From: Betaproteobacteria bacterium | Lineage (GTDB): Bacteria > Pseudomonadota > Gammaproteobacteria > Burkholderiales > Ga0077523 | NCBI GenBank assembly: GCA_025350245.1 | Contig: JANXYG010000050.1 | Span: forward strand, 64,321 to 128,320 | Reading direction: 5' to 3' | Length of the DNA: 64,000 nt | Made by a program: the position numbers and the translations under genes | The notes under the pieces: generated by a model | The model's database searches: none | Seen by the model: only the letters and a program-made list of their open reading frames with translations | What the model was told of the DNA's origin: nothing | Part shown: piece by piece, positions 37,439 through 46,579 of the stretch | Layout: every line of letters starts with the position of its first letter | How positions within the stretch are numbered: the first letter of the stretch is position 1

Positions 37439-37590
37439 AGGGTCCCCCGAGGAATGCTGCGCCCCCTCGAGGGGGAAGGCGTAGCGCAGCGCAGCCTGGG
37501 GGTGGGCGTCACGGTGCCCACAGGGTTTCCCGAGGACACCGGCCCCCTCGAGGGGGAAGGCGTAGCGCAGCGCAGCCTGGGGGTGGGCGT
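37403..37590 (+). repeat. Two-hairpin intergenic repeat, copies F and G
   Basis: Copy F: stem GCAGCAT (37428-37434) / ATGCTGC (37454-37460), loop 37435-37453, palindrome CCCCCTCGAGGGGG, tail GCGTAGCGCAGCGCAGCCTG. Copy G, about 84 bp on: stem CGGTG (37512-37516) / CACCG (37537-37541), one extra C, loop 37518-37536, the same palindrome and tail. The stem of G is unlike any other copy yet still pairs. The tail ends a few bases before the recA stop; the left edge carries the recX candidate start. Confidence 0.85.
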
Positions 37591-37597
37591 CATCTCG

Positions 37598-38617
37598 TCA
37601 ATCGACCTCGGCAATGGCCTTGGAGGACTTGATGCCCACGGCCTCGCGAATCTTGAGTTCGATCTCCTGAGCCAGCGCCGGATGTTCGCGCAGGTAGTCG
37701 CGGGCGTTGTCCTTGCCCTGGCCGATCTTGTTGCCCTGGTAGGCGTACCACGCACCCGACTTCTCGACGATGTGGTTGTTGACGCCGAGCTCGACGATCT
37801 CGCCTTCGCGCGAGATGCCCTCGCCATAGAGGATGTCGAAATCGGCGGTGCGGAACGGGGGTGCAACCTTGTTCTTGACGACCTTGACGCGGGTCTCGTT
37901 GCCGATGACCTCCTCGCCCTTCTTGATCGAGCCGGTGCGACGGATGTCGAGCCGCACCGAGGCGTAGAACTTGAGCGCATTGCCGCCGGTGGTGGTTTCC
38001 GGATTGCCGAACATCACCCCGATCTTCATCCGGATCTGGTTGATGAAGATGACCATGGTATTGGAGCGTTTGATGTTGCCGGTGAGCTTGCGCAGCGCCT
38101 GCGACATGAGCCGCGCCTGCAGGCCGGGCAACTGGTCGCCCATCTCGCCTTCGATCTCGGCCTTGGGCGTGAGCGCGGCGACCGAGTCGATGACCACGAT
38201 GTCGACCGCGCCGGAGCGCACCAGGGAATCGGCGATCTCGAGCGCCTGCTCACCGTTGTCGGGCTGGGAGATGAGCAGGTCTTCGACCTTGACGCCGAGC
38301 TTGCGGGCATATTGCGGATCGAGGGCGTGCTCGGCATCGATGAAGGCGGCGATGCCACCGAGCTTCTGCGCTTCGGCGATGACCTGGAGCGTGAGGGTGG
38401 TCTTGCCCGACGATTCCGGGCCGTAGATTTCGACGATCCGGCCGCGCGGCAGGCCGCCGATGCCGAGCGCCAGATCGAGGCCGAGCGAACCGGTGGAGAT
38501 CACCTGGATGTCCTGCGAGGTGTCGTTCTCGCCGAGCCTCATGATCGAGCCCTTGCCGAACTGTTTCTCGATCTGCGCCAGCGCCGCCGCCAGCGCCTTG
38601 GTCTTGTTCTCGTCCAT
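37598..38617 (-). CDS. recA: Recombinase RecA
   Basis: ATP-dependent strand-exchange protein and LexA co-protease. The 339-aa product has Walker [10 protein letters not shown], the Walker [10 protein letters not shown] region, loop L1 [20 protein letters not shown] and loop L2 [20 protein letters not shown]. The ATG at 38617 fits the family start MDENK. Upstream, CATAAT on the minus strand (38643-38648) may be a -10. I found no CTGT-N8-ACAG SOS box between it and pncC. recX is downstream past a repeat cluster. Confidence 0.98.
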   Translation of the reverse strand: MDENKTKALAAALAQIEKQFGKGSIMRLGENDTSQDIQVISTGSLGLDLALGIGGLPRGRIVEIYGPESSGKTTLTLQVIAEAQKLGGIAAFIDAEHALDPQYARKLGVKVEDLLISQPDNGEQALEIADSLVRSGAVDIVVIDSVAALTPKAEIEGEMGDQLPGLQARLMSQALRKLTGNIKRSNTMVIFINQIRMKIGVMFGNPETTTGGNALKFYASVRLDIRRTGSIKKGEEVIGNETRVKVVKNKVAPPFRTADFDILYGEGISREGEIVELGVNNHIVEKSGAWYAYQGNKIGQGKDNARDYLREHPALAQEIELKIREAVGIKSSKAIAEVD

Positions 38618-38832
38618 GCTCTGCCTCATTCGGGAAAACGGCATTATGGCACAAGGGCTGATCCAGACGAGGTGTGCTTTATCCCTTTTATTCAAAGACC
38701 TGCCTGTTTCCTGACGGTGCCGGCGGCAACCTGGCCGAAGGACTCCGGATATCGATTCAGGCACTTGCAGGGGCTGCCGCCGAAGCCCTATTCGGGCGCG
38801 CCGTGGGCGAGCCGTTCGAGCGGTTCGAGCCG

Positions 38833-39336
38833 CTACGCGATTTCGCTGCGACCGGCCATGGCGATGACGCCCGTCATGGCCGCGATGACGGACTGCCGTC
38901 TCACGGCCATCCGGTCACCGGGGAAGTGAAAGGTTCGCACCTCGCGGATACCACCCGCGGTTCCCCAGGCGATGCACACCGTTCCCACTGGCTTCGCCGG
39001 TGAGCCCCCACCGGGACCGGCGACACCGCTCACCGACACCGCAACGCTCGCGTCACTGCGGCCGAGAGCGCCATCCACCATCGCGAGCGCCGTCTGCTCC
39101 GATACCGCGCCGTGCTGTTCGAGCGTTGGCGCGCTCACGCCGAGCATGGCCTGCTTCGCCGCATTGCTGTAGGTGACGAAGCCGCGGTCGAACCACGCCG
39201 AGCTGCCGGCCACGGCGGTGATGGCAGCGCTGATCCAGCCGCCGGTGCAGGACTCGGCGGTGGCCAGGACCGCGCCGCTGGCGCCCAATGCGGCGCCGAC
39301 GCGTTGCGCGAGCACGTCCAGTTCGTTGTCGATCAT
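38833..39336 (-). CDS. pncC: Nicotinamide-nucleotide amidohydrolase (CinA C-terminal type)
   Basis: Deamidates NMN to NaMN in pyridine nucleotide salvage. The 167-aa product is the stand-alone CinA C-terminal domain with the catalytic Ser in TAESCTGGW, and [28 protein letters not shown] and [10 protein letters not shown]. The ATG overlaps the pgpA stop (ATGA). It continues the thiL-pgpA-pncC run that leads to recA, a common proteobacterial order. Confidence 0.95.
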   Translation of the reverse strand: MIDNELDVLAQRVGAALGASGAVLATAESCTGGWISAAITAVAGSSAWFDRGFVTYSNAAKQAMLGVSAPTLEQHGAVSEQTALAMVDGALGRSDASVAVSVSGVAGPGGGSPAKPVGTVCIAWGTAGGIREVRTFHFPGDRMAVRRQSVIAAMTGVIAMAGRSEIA

Positions 39337-39824
39337 GTTGGCAGGACCACCGTTTTCCATACCGCAAGCACCAGCAGCGTGAAGAAAGCGGCGACCAGAT
39401 CGTCGAACATCACGCCGAATCCGCCCTCGAGCGTCCGATCGAAGTAGCGGATCGGCCCCGGCTTGAGGATATCGAATGCGCGGAACAGCAGGAAACCCGA
39501 TATCTGCCAAAGAGCGCCCGGTGGCACCAGGAACAGCACCACCAGAAATGCGACGATCTCGTCCCACACCATGCCGCCATGATCGGCGACCCCGAGCGCC
39601 CGGCCGGCCCGGTCGCAGACCCACACCCCGAGCACGAACATCAGCACGAGCGCCACGACGAACTCTGCATCCGACAACCTTGGGTGGAGCAGCCAGAAGA
39701 ACGGAAACGCAACCAGCGTTCCGACCGTGCCGGGGGCCCGGCGCGACAAGCCGGCGCCGAACCCGAAAGCCAGCAGATGCCCGGCATCGCTCAACACGAA
39801 GCGTGCATCGGCGACGTGCGGCAC
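39333..39824 (-). CDS. pgpA: Phosphatidylglycerophosphatase A
   Basis: Dephosphorylates phosphatidylglycerol phosphate at the inner membrane. The 163-aa product has several membrane helices and the PgpA motifs FGFGAGLSRRAPGTVGTL, VWDEIVAFLVV, FRAFDILKPGPIRYFDR and GGFGVMFDDLVAA. The GTG start at 39824 follows the thiL stop by 4 bp; longer in-frame versions run through thiL. The TGA overlaps the pncC ATG. Confidence 0.94.
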   Translation of the reverse strand: MPHVADARFVLSDAGHLLAFGFGAGLSRRAPGTVGTLVAFPFFWLLHPRLSDAEFVVALVLMFVLGVWVCDRAGRALGVADHGGMVWDEIVAFLVVLFLVPPGALWQISGFLLFRAFDILKPGPIRYFDRTLEGGFGVMFDDLVAAFFTLLVLAVWKTVVLPT

Positions 39825-39828
39825 GGAA

Positions 39829-40785
39829 TCAGCGGAAATGGTCGTAGCCCGATTGCGCCAGAACGATCGGTGCACCGTCTTCGTCGAGGACGACGACGCC
39901 GCTGCCGGCTTCGACCCGGCCGCAGCGTGTGACCGCCAATCCGGTACTCGCGCTGATGGATGCGATGGCGTCGCGCCTCGCCCGTGGCGCCGTGAATGCG
40001 AGCTCGTAGTCATCACCGCCAGCGAGCGCGGCAGCACGGATCGAAGGATCGCCGCGATACCGCCGTATCGCAGGATGCAATGGCACCCGCCCCCAGTCGA
40101 TCACGACGCGCACCGAGGAACGCGCCGCGACATGAGCGACGTCGGCGGCCAATCCGTCCGACACATCGATGCAGGCGCTGGCAATACCGCCTAGCGCCCG
40201 GCCGAACGCCGCCCGCGGCGTCGGACGATAGTGACGTGCGAGCGCGGCGTCCGCATGATCCGGGGTCAGCGGTCCGGCACCCAGGATCTGTGCCAGGGCA
40301 AGCGCCGCGTCGCCCAGCGTGCCGGTGACCCAGAGGTCGTCGCCCTGGCCGGCGCCATCGCGACGCAACGCCAGGCCCGGCATGATCTCGCCCAGGATCT
40401 GCACCGTGATCGTGAGTGGCCCGCGGGTGGTGTCCCCGCCGATCAGATCGACGCCGTGTTCTCGCGCAAGGTCGAGAAAGCCGCTGGCGAAGCCTGCTAC
40501 CCACGTTTCGTCAGCCTCGGGTAGCGCGATCGCCAGTGTGGCCCAGCGTGGCCATGCCCCCATCGCCGCCAGATCGGACAGGTTCACCGCCAGCGCCTTG
40601 TAGCCGATATCGGCCGGCTCGTCCGCGGCGAGAAAATGGCGGCCGGCAACCAGCATGTCGGCCGACACCGCCAGTTGCGCACCGGGAGTCAGCTGTATCA
40701 GGGCCGCGTCATCGCCCCCCGCGAGCACCGTGTGTTGCGTGGATGGAGAGAAGTAGCGATGGATCAGATCGAATTCCGTGGTCAC
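39829..40785 (-). CDS. thiL: Thiamine-monophosphate kinase
   Basis: Phosphorylates TMP to thiamine pyrophosphate. The 318-aa PurM-type ATPase has AGGDDAALIQL (metal and nucleotide site), SADMLVAGRHF, NLSDLAAMGA, LIGGDTTRGP, the substrate loop CIDVSDGLAADV and AGGDDYELAFT. GTG at 40785 begins the usual MTTEFDLIHRYF. In many proteobacteria nusB-thiL-pgpA are contiguous; here panB and a decayed gene intervene between nusB and thiL. Confidence 0.95.
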   Translation of the reverse strand: MTTEFDLIHRYFSPSTQHTVLAGGDDAALIQLTPGAQLAVSADMLVAGRHFLAADEPADIGYKALAVNLSDLAAMGAWPRWATLAIALPEADETWVAGFASGFLDLAREHGVDLIGGDTTRGPLTITVQILGEIMPGLALRRDGAGQGDDLWVTGTLGDAALALAQILGAGPLTPDHADAALARHYRPTPRAAFGRALGGIASACIDVSDGLAADVAHVAARSSVRVVIDWGRVPLHPAIRRYRGDPSIRAAALAGGDDYELAFTAPRARRDAIASISASTGLAVTRCGRVEAGSGVVVLDEDGAPIVLAQSGYDHFR

Positions 40786-40889
40786 TGCCGATGACGCGCG
40801 TTGTGGCTCCCGGAAAATCCGATGCCCGGGAAAGATGGCGTCAAGGGTACAACGTGGGCAACCTCACCTGGAAATTGACTTGAACGGAG

Positions 40890-41275
40890 AGGTAGCGCGC
40901 TTCCTGCTCCCGTTTCCGGCGCTGGCGCCGGTGCCGATCGCCTGGGTCGCGATGGGTTTACGGTTCACGCGCGGAGATCGGCCAACTCGCGGCGAGCTTC
41001 AACCTCATGCTCGACGGCATTCGTGAACCACAAGCCGGCATACGAGCAGGACCGCCAGAGCTGGTGGCGAAGGCACTGGAGCGCCATGCGGTGCCCCCCC
41101 CCCCCGTCTGATCTGCCCCGAAATCACCGAGAGCGGCGTGATGAACTACCCGGCACGCGCCCTCGAAACCCTGGAGCGTCTGCACGCGCAGGGACTGCCG
41201 CTGCCGGTGGATGACTTCGGCACCGGTCATTCGTCGCTCGACCGGTGGCCGACGGGTGCACGGCGTGAGCCGGCC
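40890..41275 (+). pseudogene. Remnant of a HAMP/EAL-domain c-di-GMP signalling gene
   Basis: This 500-bp gap between thiL and panB holds decayed coding sequence. From 40974 one frame reads EIGQLAASFNLMLDGIRE, the end of a HAMP domain. From 41108 a different frame reads LICPEITESGVMNYPARALE and then LPLPVDDFGTGHSSLDR, the middle of an EAL domain with its DDFGTG loop. The two frames are split by a run of 12 C (41094-41105). The first part of EAL, any GGDEF and the C-terminal half are gone, so this is a remnant with internal deletions, not a working gene. Boundaries are approximate. Confidence 0.75.
41094..41105. repeat. Poly-C tract of 12
   Basis: Homopolymer inside the HAMP/EAL remnant, exactly where its reading frame changes. 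It could be a slippage site or an assembly-length error. Confidence 0.9.
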
Positions 41276-41286
41276 CGGCGCCAGCG

Positions 41287-42147
41287 CTATACCGGCGGCA
41301 ACTGCCGCAGCAGTTCCTGGTACTCGTCTTCCTTCATCGTGAAGCTGTGCTCCGCGCGCGGAAATCCGCCCTGGCGCACGTCGTCCTGAAACTCGGTCAG
41401 CGCATTCGACACCAGACTCCAGCAGTCGGCATAGCGCTTCGCGAACTTGGGCGTGAACCGGTCGAACAGGCCGACCATGTCGTGCAAAACCAGATTCTGC
41501 CCGTCGCAGTGCGGGCCGGCGCCGATGCCGATAGTGGGGATCGCGAGGCGCTCGGTGATGATCTGCGCCACGCGGTCCGGAATGGCTTCGAGCACGATGG
41601 CGAAGCAACCCGCCCGCTCCATCGCCAGCGCGTCCTTCAGCAGCTGCAAGCCGGCGCTCGCGCTCTTGCCCTGAACCTTGAAGCCGCCGAGCTTTGACAT
41701 GAGCTGCGGCGTGAGCCCGATGTGCGCCATCACCGGGATGCCGGCCCGGACCACCGCCTCGGCCATCGGTGCGAAATCCTCGCCGCCCTCGAGCTTGACC
41801 ACGTCGGCGCCACCCTCCTTCACCATGCGCATGGCGTTGTGGATAGCGTCTTCGGTACTGGCGTGATAGGCGCCGAGCGGCAGATCACCAACCAGGATCG
41901 CGGACTTTGCCGCCCGCGCCACGGCCCGGGCGTGGTGCAGCATCTCGTCCATGGTGACCGGCACGGTGCTGCTGTAGCCGAGCGCTGTCATCCCGACGGA
42001 ATCGCCGATCAGGATGCAGTCGATGCCGGCGCGATCGACCAACTGCGCCGTGGGAAAGTCCACTGCCGTGACCTGGAAGATCTTCTCCCCGCGCGCCACC
42101 TTGGCCTGCAAGTCGAAGATCGACAGCTTTCTGGGTGCGTCCGCCAT
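41287..42147 (-). CDS. panB: 3-methyl-2-oxobutanoate hydroxymethyltransferase
   Basis: Makes ketopantoate from 2-oxoisovalerate and methylene-THF, the first step to pantothenate and CoA. The 286-aa barrel shows VTAVDFPTAQLVDRAGID, LIGDSVGMTALGYSST, DLPLGAYH, VVKLEGGEDF, HIGLTPQ, GFKVQGK and the catalytic Glu in IVLEAIPDRVA, with GIGAGPHCDGQNLV. GGAAGG precedes the ATG. It sits 49 bp downstream of nusB. The methylene-THF demand links it to SHMT activity. Confidence 0.96.
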   Translation of the reverse strand: MADAPRKLSIFDLQAKVARGEKIFQVTAVDFPTAQLVDRAGIDCILIGDSVGMTALGYSSTVPVTMDEMLHHARAVARAAKSAILVGDLPLGAYHASTEDAIHNAMRMVKEGGADVVKLEGGEDFAPMAEAVVRAGIPVMAHIGLTPQLMSKLGGFKVQGKSASAGLQLLKDALAMERAGCFAIVLEAIPDRVAQIITERLAIPTIGIGAGPHCDGQNLVLHDMVGLFDRFTPKFAKRYADCWSLVSNALTEFQDDVRQGGFPRAEHSFTMKEDEYQELLRQLPPV

Positions 42148-42196
42148 GTCGTTGCCTTCCGTGGAGCGACCGCGCGGCCGCGTTGTCTTATGGTTA

Positions 42197-42652
42197 TCAG
42201 CCTCTGCGTACCACCTCGCCAGGGCGCAGTTGCAAAGCCAGCTTGTCGAGCACCCCGTTGACATACTTGTGACCATCGGTGCCGCCGAACACGCGTGCGA
42301 GATCGACCGCCTCGTTGATGATGACCTTGTAAGGCGTCTCCGGGTGCGCCGACAACTCGCGTGCGCCGATGAGCAGGATCGCGTGCTCGACCGGCGACAA
42401 CTCGCGAACGCTGCGATCGAGCAGCGGCCTCAGCGTGTCGCGCAGCGTATCGGCGGCGGCGATGACACCGTCGATCAGCCGGTCGAACAGCGCAGCGTCG
42501 AGGTGCCGGAACGAGTCGTCGTCCCGCGCCTCGCGCTTGAGCGATTCGGGATCGGTGTCGCTGACCAGCCACGCATACAGGAACTGCACCGCCAGTTCGC
42601 GCGACCGGCGGCGCGCGTTCTTCGGCTTGGGCGTCACCTTAATCTCGCTCAT
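42197..42652 (-). CDS. nusB: Transcription antitermination factor NusB
   Basis: Binds boxA RNA with NusE (S10) in rRNA antitermination. The 151-aa all-helical protein has [19 protein letters not shown] near the N-terminus (Arg-rich RNA-binding region), [41 protein letters not shown]-type core (42280-42370) and [10 protein letters not shown]. The ATG at 42652 overlaps the ribH 3' end by 14 bp, the usual ribH-nusB coupling. Confidence 0.95.
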   Translation of the reverse strand: MSEIKVTPKPKNARRRSRELAVQFLYAWLVSDTDPESLKREARDDDSFRHLDAALFDRLIDGVIAAADTLRDTLRPLLDRSVRELSPVEHAILLIGARELSAHPETPYKVIINEAVDLARVFGGTDGHKYVNGVLDKLALQLRPGEVVRRG

Positions 42653-43121
42653 CGTCGATCGCCGCGAGGAGGTTGACCATCTCGACCGCGACCCGCGCGC
42701 AGTCGGCACCCTTGACGTGCATGCGCGCCTCGGCCTGCTCGTCGGTGTCGGTGGTGAGGACGCCGTTGGCAACCGGCAGCCCGGCGTCGAGCGCAACCCG
42801 CGATATTCCCGCCGCCGACTCGTTGGCGACCAGTTCGAAATGATAGGTCTCGCCGCGGATGACCGCGCCAAGAGCGATCAGCGCATGGAACTGCCCGGTG
42901 CGCGCGAGCCGCTGCAGGGCCACCGGCAGCTCGAGGGCGCCCGGCACCGTGACGACCGAGATATCATCGCGGCCGACCCCGAGCGCGAACAGTTGGTCGA
43001 GGCAGGCGCGCAGCAGCGCCGCGCAGACCGGCTCGTTGAAACGGCTCATCGCGATACCGATCGACAGGCCTGCGCCCGCCAGATCGGGCGCGATCTCATA
43101 AACATCATCGGTATGTGGCAT
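42639..43121 (-). CDS. ribH: 6,7-dimethyl-8-ribityllumazine synthase
   Basis: Condenses the RibB product (3,4-dihydroxybutanone phosphate) with the pyrimidine from RibD to give lumazine. The 160-aa product has [43 protein letters not shown] with the catalytic His, and [20 protein letters not shown]. Two ATGs compete: 43121 is 7 nt after AGGAG, while 43127 is only 1 nt after it, so I choose 43121. It overlaps ribB(A) upstream and nusB downstream. Confidence 0.95.
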   Translation of the reverse strand: MPHTDDVYEIAPDLAGAGLSIGIAMSRFNEPVCAALLRACLDQLFALGVGRDDISVVTVPGALELPVALQRLARTGQFHALIALGAVIRGETYHFELVANESAAGISRVALDAGLPVANGVLTTDTDEQAEARMHVKGADCARVAVEMVNLLAAIDDERD

Positions 43122-43123
43122 CG

Positions 43124-44239
43124 TCATTCTCCTGCTGTGTCCGGCACCGGCTCGGGCTGGATGTAGCCCGCGACCTCAAGGTCGAATCCGGCCATGCTCG
43201 GCATTTTGCGCGGTTGCGCGAGCAGGCGCATGCGCGACACGCCGAGATCGCGCAGGATCTGGGCGCCGATCCCGTAGGTGCGCAGATCCATCTTGCGCCT
43301 ATCGCCGGCACTGGGCTGGGCCAGCAGGTGCGCGAGCAGGTCTGCACCGGTCTCGGTACGGTGCAGCAGCACCGCCACGCCGCGCCCGTCGCGGGCGATC
43401 ATCGCCAGGGCGGCATGCAGGTTCCACGAATGCGTGGAGGCCTCGGTGTCGAGGGCATCCAGCACCGAAAGCGGTTCGTGCACCCGCACCAGCACCGGAT
43501 CGCCACCTTCGACATCGCCACGCACCAGCGCGAGATGGGTCTCGTGAGTGGTGAGATCGCGATACGCCACCAGGCGAAACGGCCCGTAGGCGGTACCGAT
43601 GCGGCGCTCGTGCACCCGCGCCACCAGCGATTCGGTACGACTGCGATAGTGGATCAGGTCGGCGATGGTGCCGATGTGGATGCCGTGCTGGCGCGAGAAC
43701 TCGAGCAGGTCGGGCAGGCGCGCCATCTCGCCATCGTCGCGCAGGATCTCGCAGATCACCGCCGCGGGCTCCAGCCCGGCTAGGTGGGCGAGGTCGCAGC
43801 CGGCCTCGGTATGGCCGGCGCGTACCAGCACGCCACCGGTCTGCGCCATCAGCGGGAAGATGTGTCCGGGCATCACGATGTCGGAAGGTTTCGCGTCGCG
43901 CGCCACCGCCGCCAGGACCGTGACCGCGCGATCGGCCGCCGATATGCCGGTGGTCACGCCGCGTGCGGCTTCGATCGACAGGGTGAAATTGGTGCCGAGC
44001 TGCGAACGGTTCTGCGACACCATCAGCGGCAGTTCGAGCTGACGGCAGCGGGCCTCGGTGAGCGTCAGGCAGATGAGTCCGCGACCGTAGCGCGCCATGA
44101 AGTTCACCGCCTCCGGCGTCACGAACTGAGCCGCCATCACCAGGTCACCCTCGTTCTCGCGTTCCTCCTCGTCGACCAGCACGACCATGCGGCCGGCGCG
44201 CAGTTCGTCGACGATGTCGGGCGTATTGCTGATGCTCAT
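43124..44239 (-). CDS. ribB: 3,4-dihydroxy-2-butanone-4-phosphate synthase with degenerate GTP cyclohydrolase II domain
   Basis: A 371-aa RibBA-shaped protein. The N-terminal RibB domain (1-200) is intact: [17 protein letters not shown], the [14 protein letters not shown] motif, and HIFPLMAQ. The C-terminal domain (about 205-360) aligns with GTP cyclohydrolase II but lacks the zinc Cys triad: where RibA has HSECLTGD...RCDC, this protein has [18 protein letters not shown]. It should make the C4 unit but not open GTP, the RibBX pattern known in proteobacteria; a real RibA would be elsewhere. It overlaps ribE and ribH by ATGA-type junctions. Confidence 0.93.
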   Translation of the reverse strand: MSISNTPDIVDELRAGRMVVLVDEEERENEGDLVMAAQFVTPEAVNFMARYGRGLICLTLTEARCRQLELPLMVSQNRSQLGTNFTLSIEAARGVTTGISAADRAVTVLAAVARDAKPSDIVMPGHIFPLMAQTGGVLVRAGHTEAGCDLAHLAGLEPAAVICEILRDDGEMARLPDLLEFSRQHGIHIGTIADLIHYRSRTESLVARVHERRIGTAYGPFRLVAYRDLTTHETHLALVRGDVEGGDPVLVRVHEPLSVLDALDTEASTHSWNLHAALAMIARDGRGVAVLLHRTETGADLLAHLLAQPSAGDRRKMDLRTYGIGAQILRDLGVSRMRLLAQPRKMPSMAGFDLEVAGYIQPEPVPDTAGE

Positions 44240-44841
44240 TGCTTCGACTCCTGTAGGTCACCGTCCAGCAACCGCTCGACATAGCGGGCGATCAGATCGA
44301 CCTCGATGTTCACGCGGGCGCCCGCGGCGAGACCACCGAACCCGGTCATCGCCAGCGTGTGAGGGATGAGATTGACCGCGAAGGTATCGCAGCCCGCGGT
44401 ATTGACGGTGAGACTGACGCCATCGACGGTGACTGAGCCTTTTCGGGCCACGTAGCGCGCGAGCGCAGGCGGCACGCGGAAGACCAGCACCCGGCTCGGC
44501 CCCGCCGGTTCGATCGATACGATCTCTCCCACGCCGTCGACGTGACCGGTGACCATGTGACCGCCGAGCCGGTCACCCGCGCGCAGCGCCTTTTCGAGAT
44601 TGACCCGGACACCGGCTGCAAACCCCGCGGTGCAATCCATGGTTTCCCGCGAAACATCGGCGGCGAAACCGACGGTATCAAGCGCCGTCACGGTCAGGCA
44701 ACAACCATTCACCGCGATCGAATCGCCGATGGCGACATCGGCAAGATCGAGCCCGGCGGCGTCGATCCGCAGGCGGGCACCACCGGCCACGGGTTCCAGC
44801 GCGGCAACGCGGCCGAGCGCCTGTACCAGGCCCGTGAACAT
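44236..44841 (-). CDS. ribE: Riboflavin synthase
   Basis: Dismutates two lumazines to riboflavin plus pyrimidine. The 201-aa product has two lumazine-binding repeats, MFTGLVQALGRVAALEP with AVNGCCLTVTAL and VSRETMDC, then GGHMVTGHVDGVGEI with VTVDGVSLTVNTAG. Both ends overlap neighbours (ribD stop, ribB start), so translation is coupled through the riboflavin block. I saw no FMN riboswitch (RFN) within the operon. Confidence 0.96.
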   Translation of the reverse strand: MFTGLVQALGRVAALEPVAGGARLRIDAAGLDLADVAIGDSIAVNGCCLTVTALDTVGFAADVSRETMDCTAGFAAGVRVNLEKALRAGDRLGGHMVTGHVDGVGEIVSIEPAGPSRVLVFRVPPALARYVARKGSVTVDGVSLTVNTAGCDTFAVNLIPHTLAMTGFGGLAAGARVNIEVDLIARYVERLLDGDLQESKQ

Positions 44842-45953
44842 CAGACGCCGATCCCGACTGCCGACGCTCGGGGCCGTGCACGGATGCGCAAATCCGGACC
44901 GAATCGGCGCACCTCGTGCAGCACCAGATCCAGGCGCTGGTCGAGCCGCCCGATACCCGGCAGATGCAGCATGCCTCGCCCGTCGTCACCGAGAAAATGC
45001 GGCGCAAGGTAGAGCAGGAACTCATCCACCAGACCCGCCGCGGAAAGCGCGCTGTGCAGGTTGATCCCGGCCTCGACCAGCAACTCGTTGACGCCACGCT
45101 CGGCAAGACGCCGTCCCAGCGCCACGAGGTCGACCTTGCCGTCTAGGCCGGCCACCTGCCATACCTCGGCGCCGGCCGACTCGAGGGCGCGAACCGATGC
45201 CGTTTCCGCCTCGGCGGTCGCGACGATGACGCCACCGCCGTCGAGGATGCGAGCATCCGGACGCATGCGCAACCGGCTGTCGACCACCACGCGCAGCGGC
45301 TGGCGTTCACACGGGACATCGCGAACATTCAATTGCGGGTTGTCGTCGCGCAGGGTGCCGATGCCGGTCATGACGGCGCAGGAGCGGGCTCGCCAGCGAT
45401 GTCCGTCGCGCCGGGCCGCCGGCCCGGTGATCCATTGGCTCGCGCCATTCGCGAGTGCGGTCCTGCCGTCGAGGCTGGCGGCGATCTTGGCCCGCAACCA
45501 CGGGCGCTGCCGCGTCATGCGCGAGACGAAGCCGACGTTGAGTTCGGTTGCCTCGGCGTGCAACAGACCACTCGCGGTTTCGATACCCGCTGCGTGCAGC
45601 CGCGCCAAACCCCGGCCGGACACCTGCGGATTCGGATCGGTCATGGCGGCAACGACACGTTTCACGCCGGCGGCGATCAGCGCTTCGGTGCAGGGAGGGG
45701 TCCTGCCATGGTGGTCGCAGGGCTCGAGCGTGACGTATGCCGTGGCACCCCTGGCCGCGGTGCCCGCAACACGCAGCGCATGCACCTCGGCATGAGCTTC
45801 GCCGGCGCGTTCGTGCCACCCCTCACCGACCACGCTGCCGTGGCTCACGAGGACACAGCCCACGCGCGGATTCGGCGTGGTCGTGTTCAGTCCGCGTGCC
45901 GCCAGCCGCAGCGCATGCGCCATGTGGCGATGATCATCGGTGGAGAATTCCAT
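44841..45953 (-). CDS. ribD: Bifunctional pyrimidine deaminase/reductase
   Basis: Deaminates and then reduces the GTP cyclohydrolase product in riboflavin synthesis. The 370-aa product has the deaminase domain (1-150) with zinc ligands HAEVHAL and EPCDHHGRTPPCTEAL, and the reductase domain (about 155-365) with RAKIAASLDGRTALANGASQWITG and the NADPH-binding core. It starts at the ATG overlapping the nrdR stop. Reducing power and both activities appear intact. Confidence 0.96.
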   Translation of the reverse strand: MEFSTDDHRHMAHALRLAARGLNTTTPNPRVGCVLVSHGSVVGEGWHERAGEAHAEVHALRVAGTAARGATAYVTLEPCDHHGRTPPCTEALIAAGVKRVVAAMTDPNPQVSGRGLARLHAAGIETASGLLHAEATELNVGFVSRMTRQRPWLRAKIAASLDGRTALANGASQWITGPAARRDGHRWRARSCAVMTGIGTLRDDNPQLNVRDVPCERQPLRVVVDSRLRMRPDARILDGGGVIVATAEAETASVRALESAGAEVWQVAGLDGKVDLVALGRRLAERGVNELLVEAGINLHSALSAAGLVDEFLLYLAPHFLGDDGRGMLHLPGIGRLDQRLDLVLHEVRRFGPDLRIRARPRASAVGIGV

Positions 45954-46438
45954 CAGCGTCCGGCGACGGCACGGCGGCGTTTCGGCGCCGGTTTCGCCAC
46001 TTCCTCGATAGCTTCGCGGAAGTCGTCGACGTCCTGGAAGCTGCGGTACACCGAGGCGAACCGGATGTAGGCCACCTTGTCCAGCCGCGCCAGTTCCTTC
46101 ATGACCATCTGCCCGATCAGGCTCGACTGCACCTCGCGCTCGCCCAGGGACAGCAGCTTCTGGGTGATGCGCTGGATCGCGGCATCCACCAGATCCGTCG
46201 GCACCGGGCGCTTGTGCAACGCGCGGGTGAAGCCGGTGCGCAGTTTGTCGGCGCCGAATTCGGCACGATTGCCGCTCGACTTGACCACCTGGGGCATGCG
46301 CAGCTCGACCGTCTCCCAGGTCGTGAAGCGCTTGTCGCAGGACGGGCAGCGGCGTCGGCGCTTGACGCTGTCACGATCTTCTCCCATCCGCGAATCCACC
46401 ACCTGGGTGTCGGCATTGCCGCAGAACGGGCATTTCAT
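45953..46438 (-). CDS. nrdR: Transcriptional repressor NrdR
   Basis: Zinc-ribbon/ATP-cone repressor of ribonucleotide reductase genes. The 161-aa product opens [17 protein letters not shown], then [16 protein letters not shown] (the four zinc Cys), and an ATP cone at about 50-135 ([37 protein letters not shown]). It starts at the ATG at 46438. A tandem of repeat ends lies between it and the SHMT-family gene. glyA-nrdR-ribD is a standard order, with the SHMT-like gene in the glyA slot here. Confidence 0.96.
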   Translation of the reverse strand: MKCPFCGNADTQVVDSRMGEDRDSVKRRRRCPSCDKRFTTWETVELRMPQVVKSSGNRAEFGADKLRTGFTRALHKRPVPTDLVDAAIQRITQKLLSLGEREVQSSLIGQMVMKELARLDKVAYIRFASVYRSFQDVDDFREAIEEVAKPAPKRRRAVAGR

Positions 46439-46482
46439 GAACTGACAAGGTCCGTGTCCGGCCTTCTCTCCAGGGAACACGA

Positions 46483-46579
46483 AGTGCGGCGCAATCTGGG
46501 GGTGGACGTCACCGCAGCGCGGCGCAATCTGGGGGTGGACGTCACCGCAGCGCAGCGCAGCCTGGGGGTGGGCGTCATC
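46483..46579 (+). repeat. Tandem array of three repeat tails (33-bp period)
   Basis: The motif GCGCANNCTGGGGGTGGRCG occurs three times with a 33-bp period (CTGGGGG at about 46496, 46529 and 46562), between nrdR and the SHMT-family gene. Only the tail of the repeat family is present, without the two hairpins. The third tail supplies the TCA that is the TGA stop of the SHMT-family gene. Confidence 0.8.

Noticed and set aside
41287-46438. Possible FMN riboswitch (RFN) in the riboflavin operon
   Set aside because: Genes overlap with almost no leader space, and I found no RFN core motifs (AGGG...GATT-type blocks) upstream of ribD, ribE or ribB.
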